A stretch of DNA of 64,000 bases from assembly GCA_008360955.1 (NCBI GenBank), contig LUCM01005908.1, positions 42,145 to 106,144 on the forward strand, in the 5' to 3' direction. Shown in pieces: positions 61,298 through 62,189 of the stretch (the stretch's first letter is position 1; every line of letters starts with the position of its first letter). The DNA comes from Fasciolopsis buskii (Eukaryota; Platyhelminthes; Trematoda; Plagiorchiida; Fasciolidae). The position numbers were made by a program, and so were the translations under genes. The notes under the pieces were generated by a model, which saw only the letters and a list, made by a program, of their open reading frames with translations, made no database searches and was not told where the DNA came from.

Positions 61298-62185
61298 TCT
61301 AACTGAGCTGCACAAAGAGCATTGTGAACCAAAATCCAGTCGAGGAGAAAGATCTGATCTAGTGTTCACAACGATCCCAACATCAAATTGACAACTACGA
61401 ACAGGGTCACTTGAAACAGAATGAATGAAGCTACAGAACGAGGTTGTATCTGAGTTATGTATAATAATCACGAAAGTGAGCTCTTGCATGAGCATTACGG
61501 AGAGGCTGCACGTGCACTTTTTGAATTCCAACTGAAATGTCCTTTCGACATGTGCGAACGCTGAGGATGGCAGATTGGGATGAGCATCTGGGTTTAAGAA
61601 GTATCTGCTTAACACTGTTCTTAGATTAAGGTCATCAGGAAAATCGACATTAATGGTTAAAAATAAAGGGCTGATAAATGCTCGTACACATACATACACT
61701 CACCAGTAGTAACCATTCCATTAGAACCATACTGCGTATCCGATTCTGGGAGAAGAGAAAAGACCACCGAGTCAGTAATTAATATGTCCATTACAATACG
61801 TGTACGAGATACCAAATAGGAAACGTATCGAATAAATGGACTAAAAAACTAGTATGGCTGTCATTCTGATTTATTGCTGATCAAGAGGGTTACGCAGTCG
61901 TGGCTACACAACACTGGATTTTTGCTTGCAGAATTCGTTCTTGGCACTTGAAGCCAAAGTAGTTTACTGGTCAAAGCAACTGTGCGGTAGATGGAGGAAT
62001 GGCCGGTTTGAACCAGACCCACGGCGACTACTTTCGAATCCGAATCCTATTTGGAGGTTTCAAGATAAACAATACAACTCGGCGTGATTCCGGGGGAAGG
62101 GTAATTTTATTCATCTTCTACTTCAAATTATCTTACAGTTACCTCTTTCATGACGATTAGGAAAACAACTGGATAAACGAGGACA
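452..62185 (-). CDS. TUT4/7: TUT4/TUT7-like terminal uridylyltransferase (whole spliced gene, 3' end outside window)
   Basis: This minus-strand gene is assembled from about 27 exons whose GT/AG boundaries and reading phases mostly join exactly. The predicted protein has two nucleotidyltransferase/PAP-associated modules, an acidic linker, a CCHC knuckle between the modules and a CCHC knuckle after the second. This is the domain order of metazoan TUT4/TUT7, cytoplasmic enzymes that oligo-uridylate pre-let-7 and other RNA 3' ends. Seen directly: an NTase GS motif with D-V-N in module 1 and D-M-D in module 2, LWLG(L/F)FR(F/Y)Y motifs in both PAP-associated domains, the LHNTR helix, and two C-x2-C-x4-H-x4-C fingers. 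Introns run from tens of bases to about 5.7 kb and hold the repeats. The start codon was not found, and the last visible exon ends at a donor at 451, so the gene continues to the left. The family call is strong; some small exons are tentative. Confidence 0.88.
1640..1745. repeat. Second, decayed copy of the GAAAC-hairpin repeat
   Basis: AACTTACCTTGAAAAGG...GGTAGTCGAAATATTGG aligns with the motif at 268-312, but its stem has lost complementarity. The rest of the intron from 1141 to about 2500 shows nothing else I can name. Confidence 0.45.
4340..4590. repeat. MITE-like inverted repeat
   Basis: The segment at 4358-4381 (GATTCGTCGGATTTTCGTCG) is the reverse complement, with few changes, of 4471-4497 (TGACCGACGAAAATCCTCCG...), about 90 bp apart. 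Flanks on both sides recur at 59255-59345, where the interior is missing. No coding capacity. Confidence 0.5.
4617..4672 (+). repeat. Short dispersed repeat shared with 47492-47545
   Basis: About 53 bp beginning CGGGTACGTATACCTGAAGA and ending CCGGTCGTGCACTTCC is about 87% identical, by eye, to a stretch at 47492-47545 on the same strand. The flanks do not match. Function unknown. Confidence 0.5.
5200..5430 (-). repeat. tRNA-derived SINE, decayed copy
   Basis: The sequence GGCATAGAACCACATAAG ... CAATCTACCACCTAAGTG aligns with the SINE body at 45120-45205 and at 56505-56590. The adjoining AGATTCGAAATTTTGACC is a damaged version of the B-box segment seen at 45216-45233. Confidence 0.5.
5793..5828. 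repeat. (TA)n microsatellite
   Basis: Thirty-six bases of alternating T and A. Just downstream, at 5913-5925, a GGGTTCAAATAC box followed by CTCTTCACTG could be a B-box remnant of another SINE. Otherwise 5430-6510 holds nothing I can name. Confidence 0.8.
6511..6601 (-). CDS. Candidate small exon between module 2 and the C-terminal knuckle
   Basis: A good acceptor (gatcttattcag) and an excellent donor (GTA|GTAAGT) bound 91 bp. One frame reads FLCVLDVFYAVLQHHTNII then PKEMTIPQWQ. The splice signals favour a real exon, but its phases (1 in, 2 out) do not join exon 25 as modelled. No homology is seen. Confidence 0.28.
7159..7283 (-). CDS. TUT4/7: TUT gene exon 25: last helix of module 2
   Basis: After ctttttggtttcctag the frame reads IENAVEKYFGRMLDDSLPLC then VTEWDKRDRHKAINMQQSIM. 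VEKYFGRM resembles the FINGRRVFG-type final helix. It joins exon 24 in phase (FAVE-V-IENAVEK) but skips the DPFD loop. The donor CAC|GTCAGT is weak and leaves phase 0, whereas the C-terminal exon needs phase 2, so at least one further small exon is missing from this model. Confidence 0.55.
7424..7452 (+). repeat. Short repeat shared with the right edge of the window
   Basis: TCGGCGTTAAACAGCAAGGC continues into AAGCCTCACT here and into AAGCCTTACT at 63971-64000. It is probably the end of a dispersed element. Confidence 0.5.
7640..9035 (-). mobile_element. RTE-like LINE, 3' half, with mutated YADD box
   Basis: The minus strand carries, in order, RT palm (GVRQGCPISPFLFQFVTDEV, about 8530-8610), the catalytic box (8430-8460), thumb (CLFESAEHAQRALDGLSW; LGSCVSNDGSS) and a C-terminal region (GRVYCTAVRSVLLYGCETWS, FDHRCLRSMARIGWSDRV, ending SWLETLKDMAVNREQ at 7644). 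The catalytic box reads LDYANDFV, so YADD has become YAND. Stops separate the pieces. It sits in the intron between TUT exons 25 and 24, in the same orientation as the gene. Confidence 0.88.
9681..9708. repeat. (TA)n microsatellite
   Basis: An imperfect TA tract in an intron that otherwise (9035-10105) shows no feature, including no visible DPFD-loop exon. Confidence 0.7.
10106..10355 (-). CDS. TUT4/7: TUT gene exon 24: PAP-associated domain, module 2
   Basis: The acceptor is gcatgcttgtgcag and the donor GAAG|GTGAGG, 250 bp, phase 0 in, phase 1 out. It begins LYEGPEKPSFVVNGWNAWFQ, then PLGDLWLGFFRYYLFEFNRD and VVTIRQKAILTRFLKMWSSL. This parallels YxGExxPxxxVDGWNxxFF ... GQLWLGLLRFYxxEF ... 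VISIRxKxLLTTFxKxW in TUT4. The end FAVE corresponds to the residues just before the DPFD loop. Confidence 0.94.
10360..12425. other. Intron without recognisable feature
   Basis: This is the intron between TUT exons 24 and 23. It holds a TA tract at 11997-12030 and only short, non-convincing open frames. No repeat shared with the rest of the window was spotted. Confidence 0.5.
12430..12537 (-). CDS. TUT4/7: TUT gene exon 23: SSYA helix of the central domain
   Basis: It is bounded by ctctctatag and CAAGAG|GTTAGT, 36 codons, phase 0. It reads LCHIANASIGGVSSYAFVIM then LIHYLQQRDRLPVLQE. It matches the family stretch CDIGDASRGSLSSYAYxLMVLxxLQQRxPPVIPVLQE. The Ser-Ser-Tyr that contacts the UTP triphosphate and base is present, so nucleotide binding by module 2 looks preserved. 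Confidence 0.93.
13668..13757 (-). CDS. TUT4/7: TUT gene exon 22: LHNTR helix
   Basis: It runs from cattcggtgctag to GCCAAG|GTTGGT, exactly 30 codons, phase 0. It reads ALHNTRMLKLYTTLDPALRT then LGIALKIIAK. This is the TUT4/7 segment LALHNTRLLxxYxxIDPRVxxLxxxxKxxAK almost intact and identifies the gene clearly. Confidence 0.93.
13760..15675. other. Intron part, largely featureless
   Basis: It contains a TA tract at 14016-14042. At 15340-15400 the plus strand has an AAGTTCGAACGCC box resembling a tRNA-type B box, perhaps a SINE remnant. Nothing else is supported. Confidence 0.45.
15681..16550. mobile_element. Tandem unit A: LINE RT end (+) joined to inverted LINE 5' region
   Basis: 15735-15970 encodes on the plus strand an RT C-terminal piece (LESTEHSRRAIENVKSCG, then STRISNAEAAYVELKHLR). 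From about 15970 to 16550 follows the LINE 5' region in the opposite orientation (minus strand: SYTPTNNPIRHRSS, SSGVGGDKC, SLSFIQPVSSVSNP). The whole segment recurs almost base for base 1,564 bp downstream. Confidence 0.85.
16551..17244 (+). mobile_element. Decayed RTE-like RT core between the tandem units
   Basis: Broken plus-strand frames give SIRGCIDQIF, a degenerate DxxxAF box and a GVRQGC-like remnant, the order expected upstream of the RT end in unit B at 17245. Several stops are present. Confidence 0.6.
17245..18114. mobile_element. Tandem unit B: second copy of the RT end plus inverted 5' region
   Basis: The copy begins at GTTTCATCGAACTGG (17245), matching GTTTCATCGAACCGG (15681), and stays nearly identical to about 18100. 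Differences are few, for example the G/A and C/T changes near 17657 and 17731 that alter one residue in the minus frame. After about 18095 the two copies diverge abruptly. Confidence 0.87.
18394..18518 (-). CDS. TUT4/7: TUT gene exon 21: third-carboxylate strand of module 2
   Basis: The acceptor tatctttag (an alternative gcttccag at 18498 is in the same phase) leads into PVNFVDSKFYSAYNYHW then SRHHETEFYCKISNGLSLQ. The donor CAA|GTCTTC is weak but in phase 0, and joins exon 22 to read KISNGLSLQ-ALHNTRML. In TUT4 the matching stretch is VDISLYNTLALHNTR, in which the Asp is the third catalytic carboxylate. Here that position reads Lys. Confidence 0.55.
18564..18618 (-). CDS. TUT4/7: TUT gene exon 20, 55 bp
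   Basis: After gtgcaaacaag the frame reads KMEYPDEIVYQTQATLMT and ends at ACCG|GTTTTG. Phase 0 in, phase 1 out fits both neighbours. It corresponds in position to the helix after D-x-D in TUT4 (the segment with ...CKEIIENLAK...). Sequence similarity is slight and the splice sites are moderate. Confidence 0.5.
18700..18879 (-). CDS. TUT4/7: TUT gene exon 19: catalytic NTase motif, module 2
   Basis: It is bounded by attatcggaatag and CTTCAT|GTAAGT, exactly 60 codons, phase 0 in and out. It reads LLVDELHKVFAARFPTVQLT and then LFGSCANGFELPSSDMDLCV. GS plus D-M-D are the first two elements of the polymerase-beta-type active site, so unlike module 1 the metal-binding Asp pair is kept. It follows the CCHC exon directly, as in vertebrate TUT4/7. 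Confidence 0.92.
18880..19365. other. Intron segment with short TA tract
   Basis: Between TUT exon 19 and the Jockey/CR1-like element. It has a short TA run near 19161-19172 and no supported gene. Confidence 0.4.
19370..20740 (+). mobile_element. Jockey/CR1-type non-LTR retrotransposon, decayed RT
   Basis: Plus-strand fragments read RKIKQPPGPDGIPIDDLKIC (19378), a GFR-like remnant, LFLSFFNQLPPTI then SFTDDTILH (about 19925-20010; the catalytic FADD box as FTDD), and the C-terminal part WGGASSTSFSLFDRVQRKAF, FPFYRYYFDFCSSEFAPAVP and VEHFHNLSFAKSRI. Stops and frameshifts are numerous. It lies antisense in an intron of the TUT gene. Confidence 0.82.
20745..21955. other. Intron without recognisable feature
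   Basis: Short open frames on both strands, none with a known domain or paired splice signals. No repeat shared with the rest of the window noticed. Confidence 0.45.
21961..22365 (-). CDS. TUT4/7: TUT gene exon 18: CCHC zinc knuckle before the catalytic module
   Basis: The acceptor is gatcactcaactag and the donor CGACAG|GTACGT, 135 codons, phase 0 in and out. It carries CKACGQLGHRQAMC, a perfect C-x2-C-x4-H-x4-C knuckle, preceded by FQCPEPQ and followed by LPPLSHINALSDCLTRLASF and CTEQIARRQ. Vertebrate TUT4 has CSLCKREGH...C then LPPLTPKFL...CIQCYKDF in the same order. The knuckle is expected to contact the uridylated RNA tail. Confidence 0.9.
22370..25025. other. Intron with one unexplained open stretch
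   Basis: Most of this 2.6-kb intron shows nothing. At 24112-24599 the plus strand has two overlapping open frames (94 and 119 codons; one contains MLCKAMWMVSNICFQYAE, the other YNKL-like CSENSTGRSFMHAPSLSLLL), with no recognised domain. I do not call a gene. Confidence 0.35.
25029..25271 (-). CDS. TUT4/7: TUT gene exon 17: basic Ser/Arg-rich linker
   Basis: It is bounded by ggtttttcacccag and AGCAAG|GTGCGT, 81 codons, phase 0 in and out; it has no in-frame Met near its start. It reads TGHLLTELTEQKHASRINRT, then SSSSKPRRSSKRAGRGARG, a strongly basic patch with an RG run that could bind RNA or act as a localisation signal. An alternative donor inside, ATG|GTAATT, is also in phase and would shorten it by 11 codons. 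Confidence 0.68.
26385..26560 (+). mobile_element. Jockey/CR1-type LINE, C-terminal scrap
   Basis: GACSTFLIFLDRVLRKIT then LDNNLRLTSNLHLSVYR aligns with the WGGASSTSxSLLDRxQRKAxRLIxxP segment seen at 20345-20450. It is about 170 bp and broken by stops. Confidence 0.5.
26745..27060 (+). repeat. R1 interspersed repeat, copy A (diverged)
   Basis: GGAATGGCGTATGGGCTGAA ... GTGTGGTCAAAGGCTCGGGG ... TCATTTGTCATGATTCCGATGG follows the same order as copies B and C. It is clearly homologous but with many substitutions and a shorter middle. Confidence 0.75.
27342..27719 (-). CDS. TUT4/7: TUT gene exon 16: acidic linker
   Basis: The acceptor is gtttgacacacag and the donor TTGCAG|GTAGTT. It is exactly 126 codons, phase 0 in and out. 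It is rich in Asp and Glu: EELLPMEVEPEDVGHESHG, TGDTEDKFGLHEPHADDSF, DETEDGAGEYAERTLDLGDA. Vertebrate TUT4 has a long acidic, low-complexity region at the same place, just before the CCHC knuckle. It is probably disordered. Confidence 0.75.
27720..30040. other. Intron part without supported gene
   Basis: Short frames only. Around 28440-28560 the minus strand has possible splice-like signals, but no frame or phase links to the TUT chain. Confidence 0.4.
30050..30565 (+). repeat. R1 interspersed repeat, copy B
   Basis: The 5' block (30085-30170: GGAGATGGTTGTCTCAGGTT ... TGTATTTCGAAATACTCTCA) and the 3' block (30240-30560) are separated by 70 bp. The 3' block is nearly identical to 37440-37760, with only a handful of changes over 320 bp, so one or both copies moved or were copied recently. 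Confidence 0.88.
30570..32385. other. Intron part without supported gene
   Basis: AT-rich intron. It includes a short imperfect inverted repeat near 30845-30925 (ATTATCCATCGTGATAATT and AATTTCCATCACGATTATC) and a short CA run at 31167-31178. Confidence 0.4.
32388..32512 (-). repeat. tRNA-derived SINE (family S1)
   Basis: The minus strand reads GGTTCAGTGGCTAAGATGCT (A-box type), then GGAGTTCGCAGTGCAG (decayed B box) and CTGATGATTCCCGACC. The same order and wording occur in the plus-strand copy at 33100-33205. Confidence 0.65.
33097..33300 (+). repeat. tRNA-derived SINE (family S1), longer copy
   Basis: CGGTAGTGTAATGGCTAAGA (A box), GGTTTCGCGTCCCAG (B-box region), CTGATGATCCCCAACGAGG, then a body ending TAAATTCCCTAAACACAACA followed by an ACAACGACAACA tail. 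The tail of short CA/AAC repeats is typical of a SINE 3' end. Confidence 0.7.
33412..33563 (-). CDS. TUT4/7: TUT gene exon 15: linker
   Basis: It runs from catccctacag to TTCAAG|GTAGGC, 152 bp. Phase 1 in, phase 0 out, joining exon 14 as EDIS-E-TVVSLSN. It contains MRFCDMFAKFFWSYICRRFI and SARRTAFTKDAIHGLFK, an aromatic and basic helix-like segment. No named domain. Confidence 0.72.
33565..34430. other. Intron part without recognisable feature
   Basis: No shared repeats and no coding signal noticed. Confidence 0.4.
34433..34924 (+). other. Open reading frame of 163 codons, unknown
   Basis: A long plus-strand open frame with a Met start, polar and basic (TRFIGRLRLFYPQYPRKDNL, DRPTKSNDKKNQHKPEPSE). 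It includes a GTCCCGCA-type short tandem repeat at 34686-34722. It lies antisense in an intron of the TUT gene. I recognise no domain. It may be chance or a fragment of an unknown element. Confidence 0.2.
36047..36236 (-). CDS. TUT4/7: TUT gene exon 14: linker helix
   Basis: It is bounded by cacacag and TCCG|GTAGGT, 190 bp, phase 0 in, phase 1 out. It reads SLLTEKFTAELRLLDTDKST then FDRIVPHVLRLVMDEVLESE, amphipathic and clearly coding in style. Exon 15 completes the split codon. Its place between the two modules suggests a fluke-specific linker domain; I do not recognise a family. Confidence 0.76.
36960..37810 (+). repeat. R1 interspersed repeat, copy C, ending in a TA tract
   Basis: The 5' block at 37110-37210 (GGAGGTGGGTGTCTCAGGCT ... 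CTTGAAATACTCCCATATGA) and the 3' block at 37438-37760 match copy B. The copy ends in TA tracts at 37768-37805 with an internal TGCATATATATATATATGCA palindrome. The roughly 225 bp between the blocks includes TUT exon 13. The part from 36960 to 37100 is included tentatively. Confidence 0.82.
37241..37387 (-). CDS. TUT4/7: TUT gene exon 13: linker (boundaries uncertain)
   Basis: An open, protein-like stretch reads NRVLFAPSVFGLEGGFYELL then TNYQGPVNVVDGMSLSSSSQ. The acceptor gaccggtgag at 37388 gives phase 0, as exon 12 requires. A stronger-looking ctag acceptor at 37430 would be phase 2. For the donor, AAC|GTTTTA fits exon 14 in phase 0, while TTAA|GTACGC does not. The exon lies between two blocks of an R1 repeat copy. 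No domain is recognised. Confidence 0.5.
38860..39145 (+). repeat. R1 interspersed repeat, copy D (diverged), ending in TA tract
   Basis: TGGGTTAGACCAGTCAAAGG, GGATAGCCGATGAGGTGACG, CTTCACCATGGTTCTGATGG and then (TA)n at 39108-39142 follow the order of the other copies, with low identity. Confidence 0.55.
39639..40021 (-). CDS. TUT4/7: TUT gene exon 12: DPFD loop of module 1 plus start of linker
   Basis: After gcgttgttttcag the exon starts in phase with PFDQTLNLCRSVG, so the junction reads DPFDQTLN, the conserved nucleotide-proximal loop. Then QFFAAQLRAGYAYFGVPR matches the final helix of the PAP-associated domain. The remainder is a polar linker with SSSQCSLSETQ, RDQNQHGAENESHSPRKQ and PRIYFTPIIDGSNDFEDN. 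The donor is taken as AAA|GTTAGT (phase 0). Confidence 0.88.
40480..41450 (+). mobile_element. Decayed non-LTR reverse transcriptase
   Basis: Plus strand: RKYRGITLTGASAKI (40770), GFGSRQGCLLSPVVFN (about 40998-41050) and GDIVLLGDLLLDALQKILDR (about 41290-41350), then RGKTIGLKVNSTI. These are consecutive RT motifs. The catalytic (Y/F)ADD box is lost, reading LMGD. It is antisense within the intron between exons 12 and 11. Confidence 0.75.
42188..42272 (+). repeat. 18-bp tandem repeat (minisatellite)
   Basis: Four to five imperfect 18-bp units of the form AAATTAGTGACGCTGCCG. Read on the plus strand they give a hexapeptide repeat (PKLVTL, PKLVTS, RKLATL, PKSAAL) inside an 82-codon open frame. 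No known family. Confidence 0.7.
42275..43955. other. Intron part without supported gene
   Basis: Short open frames only. No motif or shared repeat recognised. Confidence 0.4.
43962..44120 (-). CDS. TUT4/7: TUT gene exon 11: PAP-associated domain, module 1
   Basis: The acceptor is cgtcgtttag and the donor ACGG|GTAAGT. It contains SLADLWLGLFRFYLFDF, the hallmark PAP-associated helix, then CTVNIVETRPQL and YPAIALVVT. Phase 1 in, phase 1 out; the next exon completes Asp of the DPFD loop (VVT-DPFD). Confidence 0.9.
45090..45285 (-). repeat. tRNA-derived SINE (family S2) with intact B box
   Basis: The minus strand begins GGCGGTGGTCAGTTTGGCTG (A box at 45251-45265) and has GGTTCGAATCCC at 45216-45227, a perfect pol III B box, then a tRNA-unrelated body. 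Related bodies lie at about 5200-5430 and 56440-56610. Confidence 0.8.
45360..46260 (+). mobile_element. Decayed RTE-like LINE, linker and RT C-terminal part
   Basis: Plus strand: KAAGPDGLSPFFIKDG (from about 45463), then ANHRPITLVGTP (about 45645), and at 45985-46215 LRIRKTRLATTNSRHPWRQH, DIRLSIKNRVYAGAIRSVI, LENRFLSGISRI. Most of the palm domain is missing. Confidence 0.78.
46375..46790 (+). mobile_element. Jockey/CR1-type LINE, C-terminal fragment
   Basis: HAWVDASSISCTLLDQIHPK, then SLAHRRTAAFLFCFYR, is the same segment as at 20345-20500, with frameshifts. Confidence 0.65.
47302..47377 (-). CDS. TUT4/7: TUT gene exon 10: PAP-associated lead-in, module 1
   Basis: It is bounded by cttccag and TCAG|GTTGGT, 76 bp, phase 0 in, phase 1 out. 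It reads VYYDDEDLSFLTDLSVIKQF then WKLDS, equivalent to the FFFD...LPxxW stretch that precedes the LWLG helix in TUT proteins. The codon split across the junction gives Asp with exon 11. Confidence 0.78.
47437..47470. repeat. (TA)n tract, first of three within 260 bp
   Basis: Further tracts lie at 47590-47622 and 47667-47696. Several are bounded by CGATAT/ATATCG or CATATAT/ATATATG so that each can fold on itself. Confidence 0.75.
47492..47545 (+). repeat. Short dispersed repeat shared with 4617-4672
   Basis: CGGGTACGCATACCTGACGA ... CCGGTCGTGTGCTCC, the second copy of the block described at 4617. Here it lies between TA tracts. Confidence 0.5.
47743..47904 (-). CDS. TUT4/7: TUT gene exon 9: first module, central-domain helices
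   Basis: It runs from ttgtgcaaccacag to CGCCAG|GTTCGT, 54 codons, phase 0 in and out. It reads LAHLDQPLNGTLSPPVLSIL and VIFYLQHCDPPLLPNL. Residue for residue this follows the family pattern DRPxxGxLxxYxxxLMxIFFLQQxxPPLLP. The usual Tyr/Ser pair after the glycine segment is Pro-Val here, another sign that the module is not under catalytic constraint. Confidence 0.9.
48424..48601 (-). CDS. TUT4/7: TUT gene exon 8: first module, helix before FRKFAK
   Basis: The acceptor is ctctcttctttcag and the donor AAG|GTGACT. It reads VLRNDAEFFTISFIDSHEV... and LNEYAINLATLFRKFAK. This corresponds to the segment ending in FRYWAK in vertebrate TUT4 module 1, the first part of the PAP central domain. Phase 2 in, phase 0 out; it joins exon 9 exactly to give FRKFAK-LAHLDQP. 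Confidence 0.86.
48602..49985. other. Intron part without supported gene
   Basis: Between TUT exon 8 and the LINE at 50 kb. Open frames are short and no domain or shared repeat was recognised. Confidence 0.4.
50018..51830 (-). mobile_element. RTE-like LINE: 5' region and endonuclease domain
   Basis: From right to left on the minus strand: the 5' region (51230-51830, same as the inverted block in the 16-18 kb units) and an apurinic-type endonuclease with GSFNVRTLMQ (about 51140), SEARIQDSS, SLFVISAYAPTD, VVVAGDFNAQVGKL, NFRHSSRRTATW, IDNIAVSYRWRGSAQ and ESDHALVLM. The catalytic Asn, Glu, Asp and SDH residues are all present. One in-frame stop near 50772 and a frameshift near 50600 break the frame, so it is dead but fairly young. 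No RT follows in this copy. Confidence 0.9.
52060..52270 (+). mobile_element. RTE-like LINE, extreme 3' coding end
   Basis: HHIPSLEWKKPGGGRQVTRS then SAKSGKTDAHISDAGV corresponds to the tail of the element at 7640-8156 (EWRKPCGGQQMTW ... VSRLCGWGP). Plus orientation. Confidence 0.6.
52570..52775 (+). mobile_element. LINE linker/RT-start fragment
   Basis: Plus strand MAPPFGTISLDPIH then VKGSRAPGKRDNAFVDIYN resembles the RAPGxDxxxxxIYK motif that opens the RT domain of L1/RTE-like elements. A run of ten or more G follows at 52779-52788. It is antisense to, and just 3' of, TUT exon 7. Confidence 0.55.
52814..53167 (-). CDS. TUT4/7: TUT gene exon 7: remainder of first NTase fold (3' boundary uncertain)
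   Basis: The acceptor cctgggtcag joins exon 6 in phase (EIF|F SKLITVLVRS). The frame then stays open for almost 500 bp, well beyond chance, and contains NQTCGLRVRNLIGGG, which sits where vertebrate TUT4 has the Cys-Lys-Val-Ser strand of its inactive domain. The donor is unclear. A weak CAA|GTCTCT at 52813 has the phase (2) that exon 8 needs, while GGGAAG|GTTCGT upstream does not. A decayed LINE lies antisense just downstream, so the open frame past about 52800 is probably not coding. Confidence 0.55.
53381..53744 (-). CDS. TUT4/7: TUT gene exon 6: N-terminal (degenerate) nucleotidyltransferase motif
   Basis: The exon begins after ttgttcacctag and ends at ATTCTT|GTAAGT. It opens with ISRAGSTWTGLALVDSDVNL. 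The GS pair followed by D-V-N rather than D-x-D is the pattern of the inactive N-terminal NTase domain of TUT4/7 (SDVN in vertebrate proteins). It continues with a helix (GYLLMSLFDLLKTH) and an acidic loop (SPEEEIIGDVKDG, TDSDMDGAPEIF). Phase 1 in, phase 2 out. In this family the first module is thought to bind RNA or partners such as LIN28 rather than catalyse; that role is established for vertebrates and inferred here. Confidence 0.88.
53745..54940. other. Intron part without supported gene
   Basis: The intron between exons 6 and 5. A 74-codon minus-strand frame at 54092-54316 looks protein-like (FQLVRLARTYVTHARKLASP) but has no splice partners. No call. Confidence 0.35.
54945..55350 (-). 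repeat. R1 interspersed repeat, copy E, in opposite orientation
   Basis: The minus strand reads GATCGAAATGCGTATAAACT, GGTCACCGGCTTCCGATG, CGGGATTCCGATGATGCG and then the TA tract at 54948-54979. Order and ending match copies A-D. Confidence 0.68.
55941..56118 (-). CDS. TUT4/7: TUT gene exon 5: helical lead-in to the first NTase domain
   Basis: A textbook acceptor (tttttttgtgtcag) and donor (CCTG|GTAAGT) bound 178 bp. The peptide includes VSVLLHLPPISDPHRL, VEELTRRQRFADRF and ISWVENLIP. In TUT4/7 this is where the helix before the GS motif lies (the ...LPDxK region). It ends in phase 1, and the next exon completes Asp, giving NLIPDIKISRAGS across the junction. Confidence 0.78.
56440..56610 (-). 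repeat. SINE family S2, truncated copy
   Basis: ATAGAACCACGTAAGGCC ... TATCCTCTACTACCAATCAC aligns with 45124-45200 and 5255-5340. The tRNA-like head is missing. Confidence 0.5.
57067..57136 (-). CDS. TUT4/7: TUT gene exon 4, 70 bp
   Basis: The acceptor is tcaagcttgcag and the donor CCAG|GTGAGT. Phase 2 in, phase 0 out. It reads CSLSSLRSSLHHAQQLGHN..., a Ser/Leu/His-rich helix-like segment that runs straight into the next exon. A second acceptor 6 bp downstream (gttgcag) is possible and would remove two residues. Confidence 0.6.
57600..58335. other. Intron part with possible tRNA-like box
   Basis: At 58012-58028 GTCTCGAGTTCGAGTCTTCC resembles a B box and is followed by CACCACCGGCC, so a SINE remnant is possible. 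Otherwise nothing is supported. Confidence 0.35.
58340..59270 (-). mobile_element. Decayed RTE-like LINE: endonuclease end and linker
   Basis: Minus strand, right to left: RRRYLFVLSAYAQNHC (about 59250-59200), DPYEHWEQIEQTLHLLTAAI (about 58860-58800), EVIRKSDSSLIRFQEHRLER and then WTEHLSG (about 58540-58470). This is the order of the endonuclease-RT linker in RTE elements. Confidence 0.7.
59255..59345. repeat. Deletion derivative of the MITE-like repeat at 4340-4590
   Basis: GATTCGTCGGAGGATTTTCG (59272) and TCATTCAAATGAGATTCTAT (59311) occur about 35 bp apart here. The same two blocks at 4358 and 4541 are about 180 bp apart. Confidence 0.5.
59540..59970 (-). mobile_element. Second LINE endonuclease fragment
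   Basis: GEKAEIVLFNWIPVDKWLYV then RNLFAVSANAPTDLDPDTYQ repeats the endonuclease segment already present at about 59.2 kb, so two LINE insertions of the same orientation lie next to each other. A TA tract at 59994-60006 follows. Confidence 0.72.
60219..60291 (-). CDS. TUT4/7: TUT gene exon 3, 73 bp (possible degenerate zinc-finger-like segment)
   Basis: The acceptor is ttgctgtag and the donor ATG|GTGAGG. Phase 1 in and phase 2 out join the exons on both sides. The peptide contains YYLAFTHKHRN. The aromatic pair followed by an H-x-H-R tail recalls the matrin-type finger near the N terminus of TUT4/7, but the Cys pair is not visible here. This is an inference only. Confidence 0.45.
61204..61312. 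repeat. Long palindromic TA element
   Basis: About 74 bp of perfect (TA)n (61222-61295) is flanked by arms TGCAGTTCAGTCAGACGA (left) and TCGTCTAACTGAGCTGCA (right) that are reverse complements with two mismatches. The whole 110-bp unit can fold into one hairpin. Confidence 0.85.
61704..61745 (-). CDS. TUT4/7: TUT gene exon 2, 42 bp
   Basis: A very good acceptor (tttctcttctcccag) and a good donor (CTG|GTGAGT) frame 42 bp. In phase 1 it reads ESDTQYGSNGMVTT with the preceding base and ends in phase 1, matching both neighbours. There is no domain signal. It is a short N-terminal exon of the TUT gene if the chain is right. Confidence 0.42.
62143..62185 (-). CDS. TUT4/7: TUT gene exon 1 (of those seen), 43 bp
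   Basis: The acceptor ends in ggttttcag and the donor is GAG|GTAACT. Read in phase 0 it gives CPRLSSCFPNRHER and ends in phase 1, which fits the next exon. Two Cys and an RH pair resemble part of a small zinc-binding segment, but this is weak. The exon rests on its splice sites and phase rather than on homology. Confidence 0.35.
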
Positions 62186-62189
62186 CTGA

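Noticed and set aside
61211..61699. 162-codon minus-strand ORF
   Set aside because: The C-terminal third is translation of the (TA)n tract as Tyr-Ile repeats and the rest has no homology or matching splice phase.
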